NCBI GenBank assembly: GCA_014529385.2
Contig: CM043957.1
Location: 90,159,938 to 90,223,937 of the forward strand
DNA from: Adiantum capillus-veneris
Taxonomy: Eukaryota; Streptophyta; Polypodiopsida; Polypodiales; Pteridaceae
Reading direction: 5' to 3'
Length of the DNA: 64,000 nt
Below are positions 33,617 to 45,830 of the stretch, piece by piece. Numbering within the stretch: the stretch's first letter is position 1; each line of letters opens with the position of its first letter. The notes beneath the pieces were generated by a model that ran no database searches, was not told the origin of the DNA, and saw only the letters and a program-made list of their open reading frames with translations. The translations under genes and the position numbers were made by a program.

Positions 33617-33913
33617 CTAGTGAGGAGTTCCACGAGGAGCAATTTTCCTTCTTGATGTAGGGGAAAGATTTGATGGATACTGCTGATGAAACAATTGAAC
33701 TTTGGCCGGTGCATGAATATGGAGGTTAGATGCAAGCTCCCATGTTTTTTTGCTTGCATCATAACCTTTCCAATGTACAGGGTACTCAAGTCTTCCAGAA
33801 GAGATTTTGGATTCAAGGATTTTCTCGACTTCATATTCTTCATGACCTGAGTGTTCACTCTTTGGCCTAGCCTTGAGCTTAATGTCTATGCTTGAGAGGC
33901 TAGTGCTAACCAT
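33617..33913 (-). pseudogene. Chromodomain at the integrase C-terminus of a chromovirus (fragment)
   Basis: The open stretch encodes YEVEKILESKISSGRLEYPV then HWKGYDASKKTWELASNL, a full chromodomain with aromatic residues at the cage positions (Y, W, W). Chromoviruses use this domain to steer integration to marked chromatin. The reading frame continues a few residues to the polypurine tract and LTR. The rest of pol is missing upstream (beyond 33913), so it is a truncated 3' end. The chromodomain itself shows no stop or frameshift. Confidence 0.85.
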
Positions 33914-34542
33914 TGTAATTAGAATAAGCTCTTCTTTATTAATCTAATTTTTATTTTCTCATTAGTCTCTTCTTCTCTACATTTCATCTTGTCATGAAGT
34001 AGTATTACACTTTCATTATTCTAGACTTGAGAGATGTATGTACTTCTTGCTAGTAACCACTCTTATCTCTCTACGAGCAATTGATTTGCGATATAATTTA
34101 GCATCACAAATTAGGTTGATTAAGTTGGGTCTTAATCTTATAATTTGTGTGCGTGCCCTATTCTTTGCTCGTGTGTGTAGATAGGTTTTATGAAGCTCTA
34201 GCACCATTCACCTCGTGTGTGTAATCTATTGATGGAGTGACTTAATTGACATGTGGTAATTAGTGTATGCTTATCATTAGTGTGCTTGGGGTTTCTAGTC
34301 TATGGAAAGTCGGACTTCGGTGGGCTTGATGTGTGTAGGAGATTAATTAATTAGTGATTAGAGTAGGTTTAGAGTTAGTCTTGCCATGGCTAATCTCTAC
34401 ATGCAATGGAGAGGTGACCTCTTGAATCCTCTATTCCATTGATCCGATGCTCGTGCTTCCATGCCCTAGCCGGGTTGCCGGATCCACGGATTTGATAATT
34501 TTGTGTGGGTTGCGATTAGGTTGTGCTACAACATCTTCCTAC
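33914..34542 (+). other. LTR-like end preceding a primer-binding-site motif
   Basis: No gene is seen. The end '...tgtgctacaacatcttcctaca' (to 34542) has a CA terminus followed by a PBS-like motif, so this may be the 3' part of an LTR. A related 'tgcgattaggttgtgctacgacgtcttcctac' occurs at about 35970-36001. The LTR start was not found. Confidence 0.4.
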
Positions 34543-34563
34543 ATTTGGGGCCATTGCAGGGGA
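34543..34563 (+). other. Primer-binding-site-like motif of Athila/Tat type
   Basis: 'tttggggccattgcagggg' closely resembles the TTTGGCGCCGTTGCCGGGG primer region of plant Athila/Tat elements. Its position after a CA-ended LTR-like sequence fits. The gag-like gene at 37002 could belong to this element. Confidence 0.5.
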
Positions 34564-37001
34564 TGATGGCGTACGTTAGTGTAATTGTGGCATAAACGAA
34601 TTACCTCACTAATTTCACTTATGTGTTTATTTTTTTATGGATTTTGAATATGTGTGCATGAAGCATTGTGTCCATAATTCCCTAATGTGTGACCGTATCT
34701 TGCCAATTGTGTGTTCACACACTCTAATTTCTCACTAACCCCTTGCTAATTTGACTAATTTTTGCTAACTTACTAATTTGCTATGAAGTATTGGAGCATT
34801 CGACCATTCAATTGATCTTCAACGGAAAGGTAATCAAGGTGGCATTCTCAACCTCCCTAAAATCTAGAGATGCGTAGAATTGTGTAGATATCCCACCATG
34901 ATGCAATGTAATGCTATGCTATGTTGATGCAATGCAATGTTGATGCAATGCAATGTTGATGTTATGGATTGAAAATTTTGCAATTATTCATTTTCACTCC
35001 GTCGTAATGCCGAAATTTTTAAGATTTGGTGGCACATGAAATTGACAAGTTTCAATTGCTAATTGGTGATTGTACATTACTAATTGGGTGCCCAATTGAG
35101 TTAATTGCATATTTGGATGGTCAATTTCAAGTGTCTGTGCACTAAAATCAAGTTTGTGTGCATTCTAATTGAGTGTAGTATGCTAATTTTAGGTGTGTGT
35201 GCACTATTTTGCCCATGTTTGAGCACCTATAAATCAATGTGTGCGTTATGATTTTTCAATTGTGATGATTGATGTGTGTTGTACTCATGACCAACGAATG
35301 ATTTGTGAAATCACATTGCAAATTCGACTAGTTTATGTATGTGCACCTAAAGATTGGTAAAAATTGCCAAATTTTTTAGTGTGTGTGTGCCTAAAAAAGT
35401 GTTTAATTTGCATGATTGATTCAAAATTTGATTGCAAATTGGATGTGTGTAATGATTAAATGTTGCGTTTTGGTGCTCAACAATGATTTACACACTCCAA
35501 TTGCGTCGAATTTTGTCGATAATTTTGCCGGTTTAATTGCCTAGTCTTGATTTTATTAATTAAATTCTTGGGCAATTGAATTGATGATATTTTTGCAATT
35601 TCATTTAGCTGCACTATTCCTCAATGTGTGGAGAATTTGTAGAAAATTTTTGGATAATTTTTATAAATTTTTGGCATTTTTTTGGATTTTCGGGTGATTT
35701 TACACATTTCGGCTAATTTTCGATCTAAATTCGGCTTTTTTTCGGTTCCGAAGTGTGCCTTTTGGCACATGGACTTTCCTCGTCGGATAGAGCTTTACGT
35801 CTCTTGGGATAGTTTCCTGCGACGCTAAAATAATCTTCTTCTTGTTTCTTCTTCCGCTTCCGTCGTCGTTCTTGTGCTTCGTGACGTGTGAACCCACCTT
35901 ACACACACAACACACAAGCTACAAGAAAACATTATAAATTTTTGAAAAAGAAAAAAAAAAAGACCTACTTGCGATTAGGTTGTGCTACGACGTCTTCCTA
36001 CTTGTGGAGCCTTTTGTCTTTTTGCCTTTTTTTGTGTCATTGACTTTTGTATTGATTCATTTTATTTGTTTCAATTTCATTTTAGTTTCATTTCATTTCA
36101 TTTTCTTTCCCTTTAAATTTCATTTCATTTTCTTTCCCTTTAAATTTCATTTCATTTCAATTCAATTTCATTTTTTTTTTTTTTTTCTCACTTTCATTTC
36201 ATTAATTTGTATATTAGTCAAAAAAAATTTAAAAAACCATTAAAAATCATAAAAACAATAAAAAATTTCAAAAACACAATTAAAAAATAAAAAAAAGAGT
36301 TAGAAAATTATTAAAAAAAAAGACTCATTAAAAAAATCACAAAAAAAATAAAAAACACATAGAAAATCACAAAAAAATTTGCCAAAATAGTAAAAAACTC
36401 ACAAAAAATCCTTAAAAAGTCCAAAACTGATCAGGAAAATTTCAATAAATAATTAACAGCTCATAAAAATTAAAAAATTATCCAAAAAATTATCAAAAAT
36501 CAAAAAATTTTCAAAAAAATAATAAAAAATCATAAAAATACAAAAAAAATTGGAAAATTCAAAATTTCACAAATAATTAGAAACAATAAAAAGGAAGTCG
36601 CAAAAAGTGCCAAAAAAAGCCAGAACAAGACTGAAAAGCAAAAAAACAATGCCGCAAAAAATAGCAACGCCGGTGAAGCCGGGAAGTAGTGTATCGCACA
36701 GCGAACAAACCGCGAAAAAGCCAGAAGAGCCGTAAACTGAGCAAACCATGCAAAGTGAACCAGAGATTAGCCGGAGAAAGCGAGAAAAAAGATCAACTCA
36801 AAGCAGTTGAATGACAGGTAAATTTTCAAATTTTGCACGCTAGAAATTGGCTAGTGCAAGCAATTGCATTGCAAATTAGCTTCTAATTCGACGAACAGGG
36901 ACAACTCACATGTGAATGCAGATTAAGCTAGTACGAGCAGCATAAATTTTACTAATTGATACCAAAATCTGCTAGGAGACAGTTTTTACAAACCAATCAA
37001 G
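34564..37001. other. Gene-poor leader-like region with A/T-rich low complexity
   Basis: 'gatgcaatgcaatgtt' is tandemly repeated at 34923-34966. T-rich 'tttcatttcattttctttccc' repeats fill about 36060-36190. A-rich 'aaaaaatcacaaaaaaa' sequence fills 36225-36560. No coding domain is seen. In this position it could be a very long retroelement leader. Confidence 0.55.
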
Positions 37002-39225
37002 ATGGACTCCAATCGATCCGAGAGTTCAAGTACAGCAGGACAAGCCAATAGCAGTGGCGGCACAAGTGCAACTGCAATTGACCAGATTTTACAACTATAT
37101 GGCTAGAATGGAGACAAAGTCTTGTACACATATTTAGAAGGCCATAGATATCTAATGAGTATTAAAAGCAGCACAGAAGCCAAATCTGATTGATCAAAGT
37201 AAAGCCAGATTCAGAGAACTCCCAGATGTTCACTGACTTTAGTGGAGCCAGGTATTGCAAGCTCAAAGACGAGGTGCAGATAGAAGTTGAAAAAGTCAAC
37301 CCAAGCGTTTATTCAAAGACCTACACAAGTCCGCAAAACATACATTTAGTGCATATGCAATCAAGGTCATTGTACATGGATTACAATGGTCAGATCTATA
37401 GTCGAGAACCAGAAATGGAAGATCCAACTGATCAACCAATAGAAGCCAATCTAATTGGAGAACAAAGCCAAAGACGGTACAAAGGTCAAGACGGAGCAGC
37501 CTATAGCTTGATACTCAGTGTTCTAAAAGAAGGATCCAACAGCTTCGCAAGCACAAAAATAGAAGCTTCTCAACTAGAGCTTGACATACAGAACCAAATG
37601 AAATACCACCAATCATGGCGTATTACTCAAATTGTGGACGCAAAGGTGGACATTTTTTTCAAGATTGTCCAAGAAATCCAAACAACAGGGATACATCAAC
37701 TGCCAACAAGAAAAGTACAGAGAAAATTGGAAATGGGAATCTTGATGTAAGTGCATTTAACTCGTCACTTTTAATGAAATCAGATGATTCTGCACTACCA
37801 TTAGAAGCATAAGTAAAAACACCGCAAATTCAAAATGAGCATAAAAATGCATAGGCACCTGAAAAGCTTACAATTAATTCTTTGAACAACAAATTCCTGC
37901 ATGAATTTAGTCAAGGTGTTGAGACATCACCGAAGGTTGAAAAGACTGTTAAATTTGCAAATGATTTTGCATCCAATGCCACAAGTGTGCAATCATTCAC
38001 GAGACTAAGGGACACATCAAACAGAATGATGTTAGCATTATGGTACACATCATTCATATGCACACTATGTAGACCAAAAAGGGAAACTGTACAAAAAAGA
38101 TCAACCTGTGTTTGAACGGCCCACATACCAGCTCATAGAAGTGAGTCCTATGATAGATCAGAAAGGATGGTTCATTTCAGAGGAAAGAATCTATTATAGC
38201 CCATCCTCTCTAGAGCTCAAGGATATTACCCGAGTGAACCCAGAAATCTATTCAGAGCCAAACCCTCCTCCATTGGAAATAAAGCTACGATGTTGTGACC
38301 AAACGAGCATATACTTTGACCAAAACAGTCGTAGATATAGACGAGAGTCTAGCATCTATAATTACTTGGGTCCTGAAACCATAGAAGCTCATATCATAGG
38401 AGACCCATGGGATAGACAATATCAGGGCAAAGATAATTCCATCTACAGCTTAACTTGGGGAATAATTTGTCATGTTTCAAGGAGATACATAGGAAAATAT
38501 GTAGAAGGTCTAAAGATACCAAATGTCAACAGTGCTACCCAAAGTGTACCTTCATAGTCCCAAAAGGTGAGACTAAATCAGAGCCAAAGAATTTTGAACT
38601 CTTACAATGAAGCAAGCTATAGTAATCACCCTAGGAAGGGGGGAGCTACAAATCCATCAAAATCAGCTCTTATACCAGGAACCACAATGTCAGTTAGAAG
38701 CCCTAGAGCTTCTAGCCAACATACCTCTTCAAAGCAAAAACCATCAAAAGATCATATGGTTGTTGGAAGTTTCCAATTGACCCAAATCCCCTCAAAATCT
38801 GCAAACAAATGCTTATATGAAGATCATCAAGGACGGAAGTTTCAGCTCATCTCCACAAATCAAAGTCAAAATTCGACAAATCCAATAGTGTTCAAACAAT
38901 TACATGTGACCAAGCTCACATATGCATCCCGGGGAGGTCACCTAATAAAAATATAACCTATCACGTGAGTTCAACAAAAGGGTATTTAAAGTTCTTGAAA
39001 TTTACAGAAATATATATACAGAAGGGCATTATTTTTCCAAATTTGAAAAAAACTTACAGATTTTAAAAGAAAAGGGTACACTATATTCTTAGCAAAATTC
39101 ACAGATAAGGGGTTTTACAAACATGTCTTGAACGCACATGATATGGTAGTTTTACACATAGTGAACCCCCCGAGATATGCATATCAAGATGCACATGGTA
39201 ACGAATATCAACAAGGTCATGACCT
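37002..39225 (+). pseudogene. Decayed gag-like gene with repeated D-x2-G-x2-Y modules and a zinc-knuckle relic
   Basis: It starts MDSNRSESSSTAGQANSSGG (37002) and is broken by a TAG at 37104, frameshifts near 37185, 37600 and 38040, and later stops. Two related blocks of about 90 residues share VNPSVYS / VNPEIYS, YMDYNGQIYSRE / YFDQNSRRYRRE and YKGQDGAAYSL / YQGKDNSIYSL. They lie at 37190-37515 and about 38100-38450. Single modules also occur as MFTDFSGARY, YVDQKGKLYKKD (38070), YEDHQGRKF (38815) and YQDAHGNEY (39170). Between the blocks is NCGRKGGHFFQDC (about 37630), a CX2CX4HX4C knuckle whose first Cys is Tyr. The knuckle suggests a retroelement gag. I do not recognise the repeated module. 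Confidence 0.5.
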
Positions 39226-40324
39226 TGTATAAACCCTACGGATGGCCATGATACTGATTTAAAAATGTGGGGCTTGTGATGATTCATGACTTATTTGTTG
39301 CTTGTTTTGAATGAAAACTTCTTTCATTGCACTAATACTTTAACTTTTTGCAAGGGACATTGCCCATGGTGCAATTTTGCTCTTCCATTGATAAATCCCA
39401 GGGTGATTATTGGTGTTATATATGGCTATCAAAGAGCCATACCATCCAAATTTTCACTTAATCGTAAGGTTTCTCTCATCTTTCTATTATGTATGCCATA
39501 TGTGCTTTGTAAGAGCATGGTGTGGACACTGACGGTATGCTATGAAAATGACCTTACTTGCATCAATAATTCAAGTTGTGCATGGTTTAGTGTGGTGTTT
39601 GCATTGCACCAAAGAAAAAATTCTTCTTAAATGCATGTGAGAGTTTTATGGGATAATGAGTAGTGCTTGTTTGGTTGGGACTTTATGCTTGGAAATGGCA
39701 TTGCATATGCATTTAGTGCTTTTATTGAACTTCCATATGCTTGAGCACACTAATGATTGATTTCGTTTTTGAAGGGTTGTGGACAAAAGTGTGAAATCAT
39801 TGATCCAAGAAGGGGTCATCATTGCAATGTATTGCAAAAAATTGGCTAATTAGAGACATTCCAATTTGGAATAAAAGTTGTATACATGCTAGCTCATAGC
39901 TTGGTCAAAAGTTATTTTTTTTCATTTGAGCTAGTATTTACCCAACTTTTTTAAGCTTTCAAGCACATAATTTGGCTATTGAGATCCATTCACTTTCATT
40001 CCATTAAGAGTTGCAGCCATCTCTAGCTCATAGATTTCTCTTAAATTGAGGATTTCATGTGAGCTAGTTCTAGCTTGTTAGAGCTTTAAAAATGTAAATT
40101 TTGGCTTTAGAGAGCCACTTCATTTCATTCAAAAGTTGCGTTATTTTCATCTCTTGGCTTGTTTTAATTCCATACTTCAAGTGAGCTAGAAACTAATCAA
40201 CTTTGAACCATGCATGAGAGGTGGTAAAAATTACAAAATTTGCTTATTTAGAAGCATTTTATCTCTCATTTTTGATATGTATGCATACATTTTCTACATA
40301 GAGCATCATGTGCATAACCAAATT
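39226..40324. other. No gene seen
   Basis: A/T-rich DNA with short frames and no recognisable domain. The words 'gagctagtt' and 'ttggcttt(a)gagagcca' recur loosely between 39900 and 40200. Confidence 0.4.
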
Positions 40325-40555
40325 CACTACAACAAAAAAGGTGTAATCGACGCAGATATCGACGCCCTGCGTCGATATCTACGTCCTTGTGAAACTGTCG
40401 CTATTTGCGTCGATATCTGTGTGGAAAGGCTTTATTTGCGACGTAGATATGGACACAATTATAGACGCAGATAGTGACGTAGATGTAGACGCAGTTATAG
40501 ACGCAGATAGTGACGCAGATATGGACGGATATATAGACGCATATATCGACGACCA
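40325..40555 (+). mobile_element. CACTA transposon terminus with subterminal repeats
   Basis: The terminus CACTACAACAAAAAAGG at 40325 is the classical En/Spm (CACTA) end. It is followed by about 200 bp of direct and inverted copies of a GACGCAGATAT / ATATCTGCGTC motif, the subterminal array that the transposase binds. The preceding 3 bp are 'att'. The opposite terminus was not found in the window. Confidence 0.85.
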
Positions 40556-40570
40556 TAACAAAAAAATTTT

Positions 40571-40661
40571 TCTTGGGCAGAGGGCAGGTAGCCTGGCCTG
40601 TGCCCAGTGAAAAGATGGACACAGACACCACAGCCAGACTTCCTGCCCTCTGCCCAAGAAA
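40571..40661. repeat. Inverted repeat near the CACTA end
   Basis: CTTGGGCAGAGGGCAGG (40571-40587) is mirrored by CCTGCCCTCTGCCCAAG near 40644-40660, giving a 17-bp perfect stem around a loop of about 56 bp. The loop itself contains a partial 'gcctggcctgtgcccag' repeat. Confidence 0.8.
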
Positions 40662-40804
40662 GCGAGCAGCACCAAATCAACCGTGCTCCCGCAGAAATTT
40701 TGGCAGAGCTCCCTTCATTTTTACATAAACTTTTCAAAAAAAAAATCATGTATATGCCTCCTACATGCTATCCATGTAGGATCTCACATGAGATTTAAGG
40801 CCAA

Positions 40805-41075
40805 TGACCATAACAAACCATAACCATAACTTAAAAGCATAACCATAACTAAAACCATAACCGACCAATATAACCACTTTGATCATAACCAGAAACAAAA
40901 TTAACAATAACCATCAGCATTACCAGAAAGTTAAACATAACCATAAACAAAACCTGAACCATAACTATGTCTATACAAGAATAGGAGAAATAACCATGTC
41001 TATACAATGACAATGACAATAACCATAACCATAAGGAAAACAATAACTGTCTGAACAATAATCATAACCATATAT
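40805..41075. repeat. Degenerate ACCATA hexamer array
   Basis: 'ccataaccataac' and its variants (aacataacc, acaataacc) repeat throughout. Open frames here are artefacts. Confidence 0.7.
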
Positions 41076-41476
41076 ATATGTCTATACAAAAGGAGACACA
41101 GAAGCGTGTATGTGTCTCACAAAGCATATATATGAAATCCGGTCCACTGATGACTAGGCGTTACAACCTGCACGGAGGACAACTCACAAAATTAGTATTG
41201 ATATTACTTCACATATACTTACTTAATTAAATCAACTCACACATATTAACGTCTCACCTCAAGCGATCAGCGAGACTGTAAGGCCGCCCAGTCTACAGAC
41301 TCTCCTGAAGCATCAAGATCATTCAATACTTCATAGATACCTCTGCAATATCCATCAGACTCCTCGTGACGTGTCGAGGCTCGATGCATCGCAAGATTCT
41401 ACGTTTATACAAAAATCAGAGTAATAAGAATACATGATTCATCGCGTTTTAAAAAAACGCCATAGTTAAGATTGGA

Positions 41477-42399
41477 TTAGAAACTCACAAACTCATAGCA
41501 AAAGGTGTCAAAGCCTCCGCTGCCAAGATGAGATGTCCCCCTGGTCATCTGTCGTATCTGCACGGCCTTACACGGTTGTCTGAACCGCGTGGCCGCTGTC
41601 CGCTCATCCTCCCTGATCTGCAGCCACGTCTCGTGTGGGATGCCCGAAGGATTCGATGAGCCGGTCCTGAAAGCCTTCCGAGCTGCATTTCGTCGATGTT
41701 TCACGATGTCCCGTGCAACACCCTTGATCCACCTCCTCGGAACAACGTTAGAACCCGGAGCATGCTGGTACTCTCTCAGGATGGTCTCCACTATGTAAGT
41801 GACTTTGTCCTTTTCCTGCTGATCCCAAGACGTCAGAATGCTGGTCGAAAACTGTAGCTCCGCGAGCTGGTGAATCCGCTGTCTCATCTCAGTCTCGACT
41901 CTATCCATGTCAATAGAACCATCTGGCCGTACAATATAGAGCTTGGAGGCACTAGGATCGTGTGACCCCCAAGGTGTCTGAGGTGTGCCAATAGGTGTGT
42001 CGAGTGTGCCTGGGTAGGACGGGGGTCGTGAGTGAGGAGGGGTCGAAGCATCTGTGGACCCTCCTCCACAACAACCACCACCTCCACCTGACAATCGTCG
42101 AGATCGGCGAGTGCGCCTGTGCTGCGGAGATGAGGACGTACATGCCTCTGCCCCACCCCTAGGTGTCGAAGTGGCCGTGATGGGAGAAGCAGGCATCGTA
42201 CCCATAGGCGTCCGCCCCCCATAGGTGTCCCCCTCCTAGGCGTCCGACCCTCGGGTGTGAAGCTCAGAGGCATAGTACCCGTGCCTCTGGCTACCCAATA
42301 CTGAGAAGCCTCTGCCATCTGAGCAGGCATCATCCGTGTAACGAAGCCCATGAATGCATCTGCACTCATAGAAGCGAGATCTGGAAACTGGTCTACCAT
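41477..42399 (-). pseudogene. Transposase_24-like gene of a CACTA element
   Basis: The probable start is MVDQFPDLASMSADAFMGF (42399), shortly after an AG that could be a splice acceptor. A Pro/Ser/Thr/Gly-rich middle includes GGGGGCCGGG. The C-terminal part has WDQQEKDKVTYIVETILREY, VPRRWIKGVARDIVKHRRNA and SNPSGIPHETWLQIREDERT, which resemble the plant Transposase_24 (Ptta/En-Spm) family. The two halves are in different frames, joined at a run of C at 42215-42220, probably a homopolymer indel. It points towards the CACTA terminus at 40325, as the downstream gene of such elements does. TNP2 is missing upstream. Confidence 0.6.
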
Positions 42400-42964
42400 A
42401 CTAAAGTCCCGCACAAAGAAAGTAAAATAAAGCGTCAGAACACAGTTGTTTAAATTAACTTTAAAACACCATTTTAGATAATTTGGGAAAATCCCGTTTC
42501 CCAAATTCTAAATGTGTATGCTAGGATTGTGTTATTTAATGATTTCTAAGCTCTAGTTGCCTTTAATTTAGATAAATTATCATGATTGTATGAGTCTATT
42601 TTAATTTCTCTACTATAAAATTTAAGAATAAACCTCCAATATAATTTTTGGAAAGAGGATTTGTATGACATTAGTGCTTTTCAAAATTCAACAAATGCTT
42701 CTAGAAGTAGCTTCTCAAAAAATGAGGTGTCAAAAAAACCAATTGATATGATTTTAAAGCAGCATATAGATTGATTACAACAATTAAAAAAGATAATATG
42801 TAAAGACAAATACTATTAAACACTCTTGTCATAATTTGGTGACCTTAATCCATGTATAACAAAATACTTGGTCATGGTTTTGTAGCATGCTATCAAGTTT
42901 TAAATACATGATAATTTAAACAACATTCAAACTAATATTTCACACTTAAAAAGTCAAAACAATA
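42400..42964. other. No gene seen
   Basis: A/T-rich DNA. A short palindrome, 'aatttgggaaaatcccgtttcccaaatt', lies near 42479-42506, beside 'aaaacaccattt', which resembles the terminus of the MITE at 11308. Confidence 0.4.
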
Positions 42965-43620
42965 CTATATAGTATCCTATGGCTATAAGACCATGAGATG
43001 CCATCTATTGCACCTATGGCCTTAAGGCCATATGGTGCTCTTTGTAGACATGTCTATGACTTTAATATGTCTCTTTATGACCTCAAGGCCATAGGGTTAG
43101 GATTGTTAGCTGGTCCCAATGTATAAAGAGGTCCAGTCCTTCAAAGCCATATGGGACTTTATTTATGTGCCACCCTATGTCCCTAAGGCTGTAGGTTGTC
43201 TTAGGGCCACAAGATGTTGTTTATGCCAATAGGAAACCCTTCTATGCTCTATGTTGGCACACTATGTCCCCAGGCGCACAAGGTGTGCCTCGTATGCTAG
43301 TTAGAAACCCTTTATTCTATATGTTGTCACCATATGGCCTTAGACCATAGGGTGCCCTCTGTGCTAGTAAGAAATCCTCTATACTCTGTTTTTGCACCCT
43401 ATGGACCTAGGGCCACAAGGTACCCTCTATGCAAGTAAGAAATCCTCTACGCTCAATATTGAGACCATGTGGCCCCAAAGCCATAGGATATCCTCTATGG
43501 TAGTGAGAAAAACCCTCTATGATCTATGTTCACAAACAATTAAAAAATCTAAACAATACTATAGAGTATCCTATGGCCCTAAGACCATAAGATGTCATCT
43601 ATAGCACCTATAATTCCATT
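42965..43620. repeat. CCATAGGG-palindrome satellite, block 1
   Basis: Units carry 'ccctatggcc..aaggccatagggtg', a short palindrome, followed by 'cctctatgctagtaagaaaccctctatgctctatgttggca'. Spacing is irregular, about 60-120 bp. Confidence 0.85.
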
Positions 43621-44460
43621 TGGTATTATATTTAACTATACAAAGTTAGATGAGGCACTTACTTAGATAAACTATCATAATTGTAACTTTGAAATTATTT
43701 CTAAACATAAAACTACAATATAAAAACTCATAATATAAGTTTGTGCCAAAGAATCAATGTTAAGATGAAGATTTTTTACATCAAGTACATGCTTTAAAAC
43801 TTCACTCAAAGGTTTTAGAGATGGTGTCTCAAAAAAAGGAGGTGTTTAAAAACACCATTTGATGTGAATAATACCAATTGTATACATTGATTATGTCAAA
43901 TTAGTATAAAGTATAAACATAAAGATTACCACCAACTTGACAGTTTCATAAAAATGATGGTCTTCATCGCATGTACAATAAAAGACTAACTTGAAAGAGT
44001 ATGATATCTCCAAGATTGAGGGTGTTCAAAAAACACCGTTTTGTAACACTACCAAATGTCAAGAAATTCTGATTGTTTGGATCACTTAATAAAGACAATT
44101 AATAAGAAGAAAAAGTTAACAATACCATAGAAGCATCAAACAATGAAACCAAAGAACTTGAATGAGAGAAGTCTCCTGACAATAGGATGCACTTCATTAA
44201 AAAAACAGCTTAAAGATGTTTCAAGATATCCCACAACATTCCATCAAGTTTAAATTTTGAAAAGTACACATTGCCAAATACTTGGTAGATGGTATTTAGA
44301 ATACTTAACTAGTACACTTAAAATGGCCTCCTTCTCTTGAGATTTTGAGTCCTTTGAGCACTCTAACAAAGTCTCCGAGTACATAAAGATCTTTGTAAAT
44401 GACAAAATGTTACAAAACATTGCTCCATCATTTCTTGATATAGAGCTATTTGAGATCATA
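43621..44460. other. No gene seen; spacer downstream of the FCP1-like gene
   Basis: A/T-rich DNA. 'gaggtgtttaaaaacaccattt' (about 43840) and 'gggtgttcaaaaaacaccgttt' (about 44020) are similar short inverted-repeat words 180 bp apart. Confidence 0.4.
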
Positions 44461-45830
44461 CTAAATTTTTAGATGCTTTATATAATTCCTGGCTTCATGT
44501 ACTTTGATCACACGATCCTTGTATCCCAATTTTTGGGCAAGCATGATTGCTTCTTTACCTTTCAAGGCTGATAATGATTTGATATTCTTTAAGACCCTTA
44601 CTTTTTCTCGATCACGTGCTGAAAGTTTCTTGTCTTGACTTCGAGTGGACATTCCACTAGTGCTAGATGTTGTAATTTTCTCATCGTGAAGAGGACGAGA
44701 AACTTCTGGTAGCCTTCCCGTGGAGTAGGTTTTTCCTAGAAAAAATAGATTTCTCTCCTCCCACTCTGCAACAACCTTGTGTATACGGTTATAAAGCTCA
44801 TGACCTTGAGCAATGGGTGCTTGTCTATATAAATGAGACTCTGTCACTGTGCGAATGTCATTAACATGATTGAGAGATTTGATATATGGTAGCAGCTCCC
44901 CAAGGAGGATATTATCCTCCTCATCATCAACATTAAATGATGGTGGAAAAATACAATTCAATGCAGGATTCACACATCCCTTTAATGGTTCATCATCTAC
45001 AAGAAGCAATCTTATTGCATCAAGCCCAAATTTTGATGATGCAATAGCTAGCGGTTTGAAAAGTGCTTCTACTCCTGGATTATCTAAGCGAGTGATCCTT
45101 GATTCTACGCATGGTTGACATTGGCTTTGCCCCCATATCATAAAGAATAGAAATTTTTCTTTAGCTTCCTTTTCTAAAATCTTGATGATGTCCACAAAAT
45201 GCATGTCATTAGCAGCTGACCATATCCCTACATTGAAATTGCTAAATAGAGCCTTTAAAAACTCAATGCATCCTGGACGAAGAACAATATGCTCATGTCC
45301 AAACTTTAAGCTCTTCATTTTCTTGGACTTTTGCCAGCATCTCCTCAGGAACAATCCACACAAGCTCACTATTATAGTCAGCATTGGTTTGTTGGTGGAT
45401 GGAAGGTCTGACTCACCATGCACTTCGATTTCCAAATCCTGGGGTGCTAAAATATTTGTGTTGGATTCTCCTTCTGGCGTTGCACATGTTCTGGAACTTC
45501 CATTGCCTTCTACTTCCATTGTGGTGTCATGCAATCCAATTCCCAACTCTTGGGCTACTAGAATATTTTCATTGGATTCTTCTTCTTCCCTTGCACATGT
45601 TCTGGAACTTTCACTGTCTTCTTCCATTGGATTACTCTTTAAATTTATCTCCAGTCGTTGTAGTAGTGGACCTTCAAAGACTTGTAGATTCTTGTCATCT
45701 TCGTCAGAAACTCTTTGGTTGACATGGAGATTGATAGAATCTTTCTCAGTAGGTTCAATGGCATTAGCATCCTCTATACCAACAATCTCGAGTAAAACTT
45801 TGTCAGCCGCAATATCTTGTTGAAGGACTG
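44461..45830 (-). CDS. FCP1/NIF-domain (HAD-type CTD phosphatase) relative, catalytic motif lost
   Basis: The single open stretch extends to 45846 but has no ATG. A splice acceptor (TTTTTTAAACTTGCAG) near 45830 suggests an upstream exon, perhaps near 46010-46110. Residues below count from 45846. The acidic N-terminal part (75-145) holds two copies of a roughly 40-residue repeat (SSRTCAxxExESNxNIL). The phosphatase fold is seen in RPGCIEFLKALFSNFNVGIWSAA (190-212), a LLLVDDEP loop and a terminal ELLPYIKSL helix. The DxDx(T/V) signature that carries the nucleophile reads S161-L-C163-G, so catalysis is unlikely. The C-terminus is basic. Known relatives dephosphorylate the RNA polymerase II tail. 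It lies between satellite blocks; whether it is expressed is unknown. Confidence 0.65.

Noticed and set aside
36225-36560. A-rich tract as a non-LTR retrotransposon tail
   Set aside because: No upstream LINE endonuclease or reverse transcriptase is seen, and the A-richness is interspersed, not a terminal poly(A).
45182-45823. 213-codon plus-strand frame opposite the FCP1-like gene
   Set aside because: It is the antisense shadow of a coding stretch with recognisable domains on the other strand.
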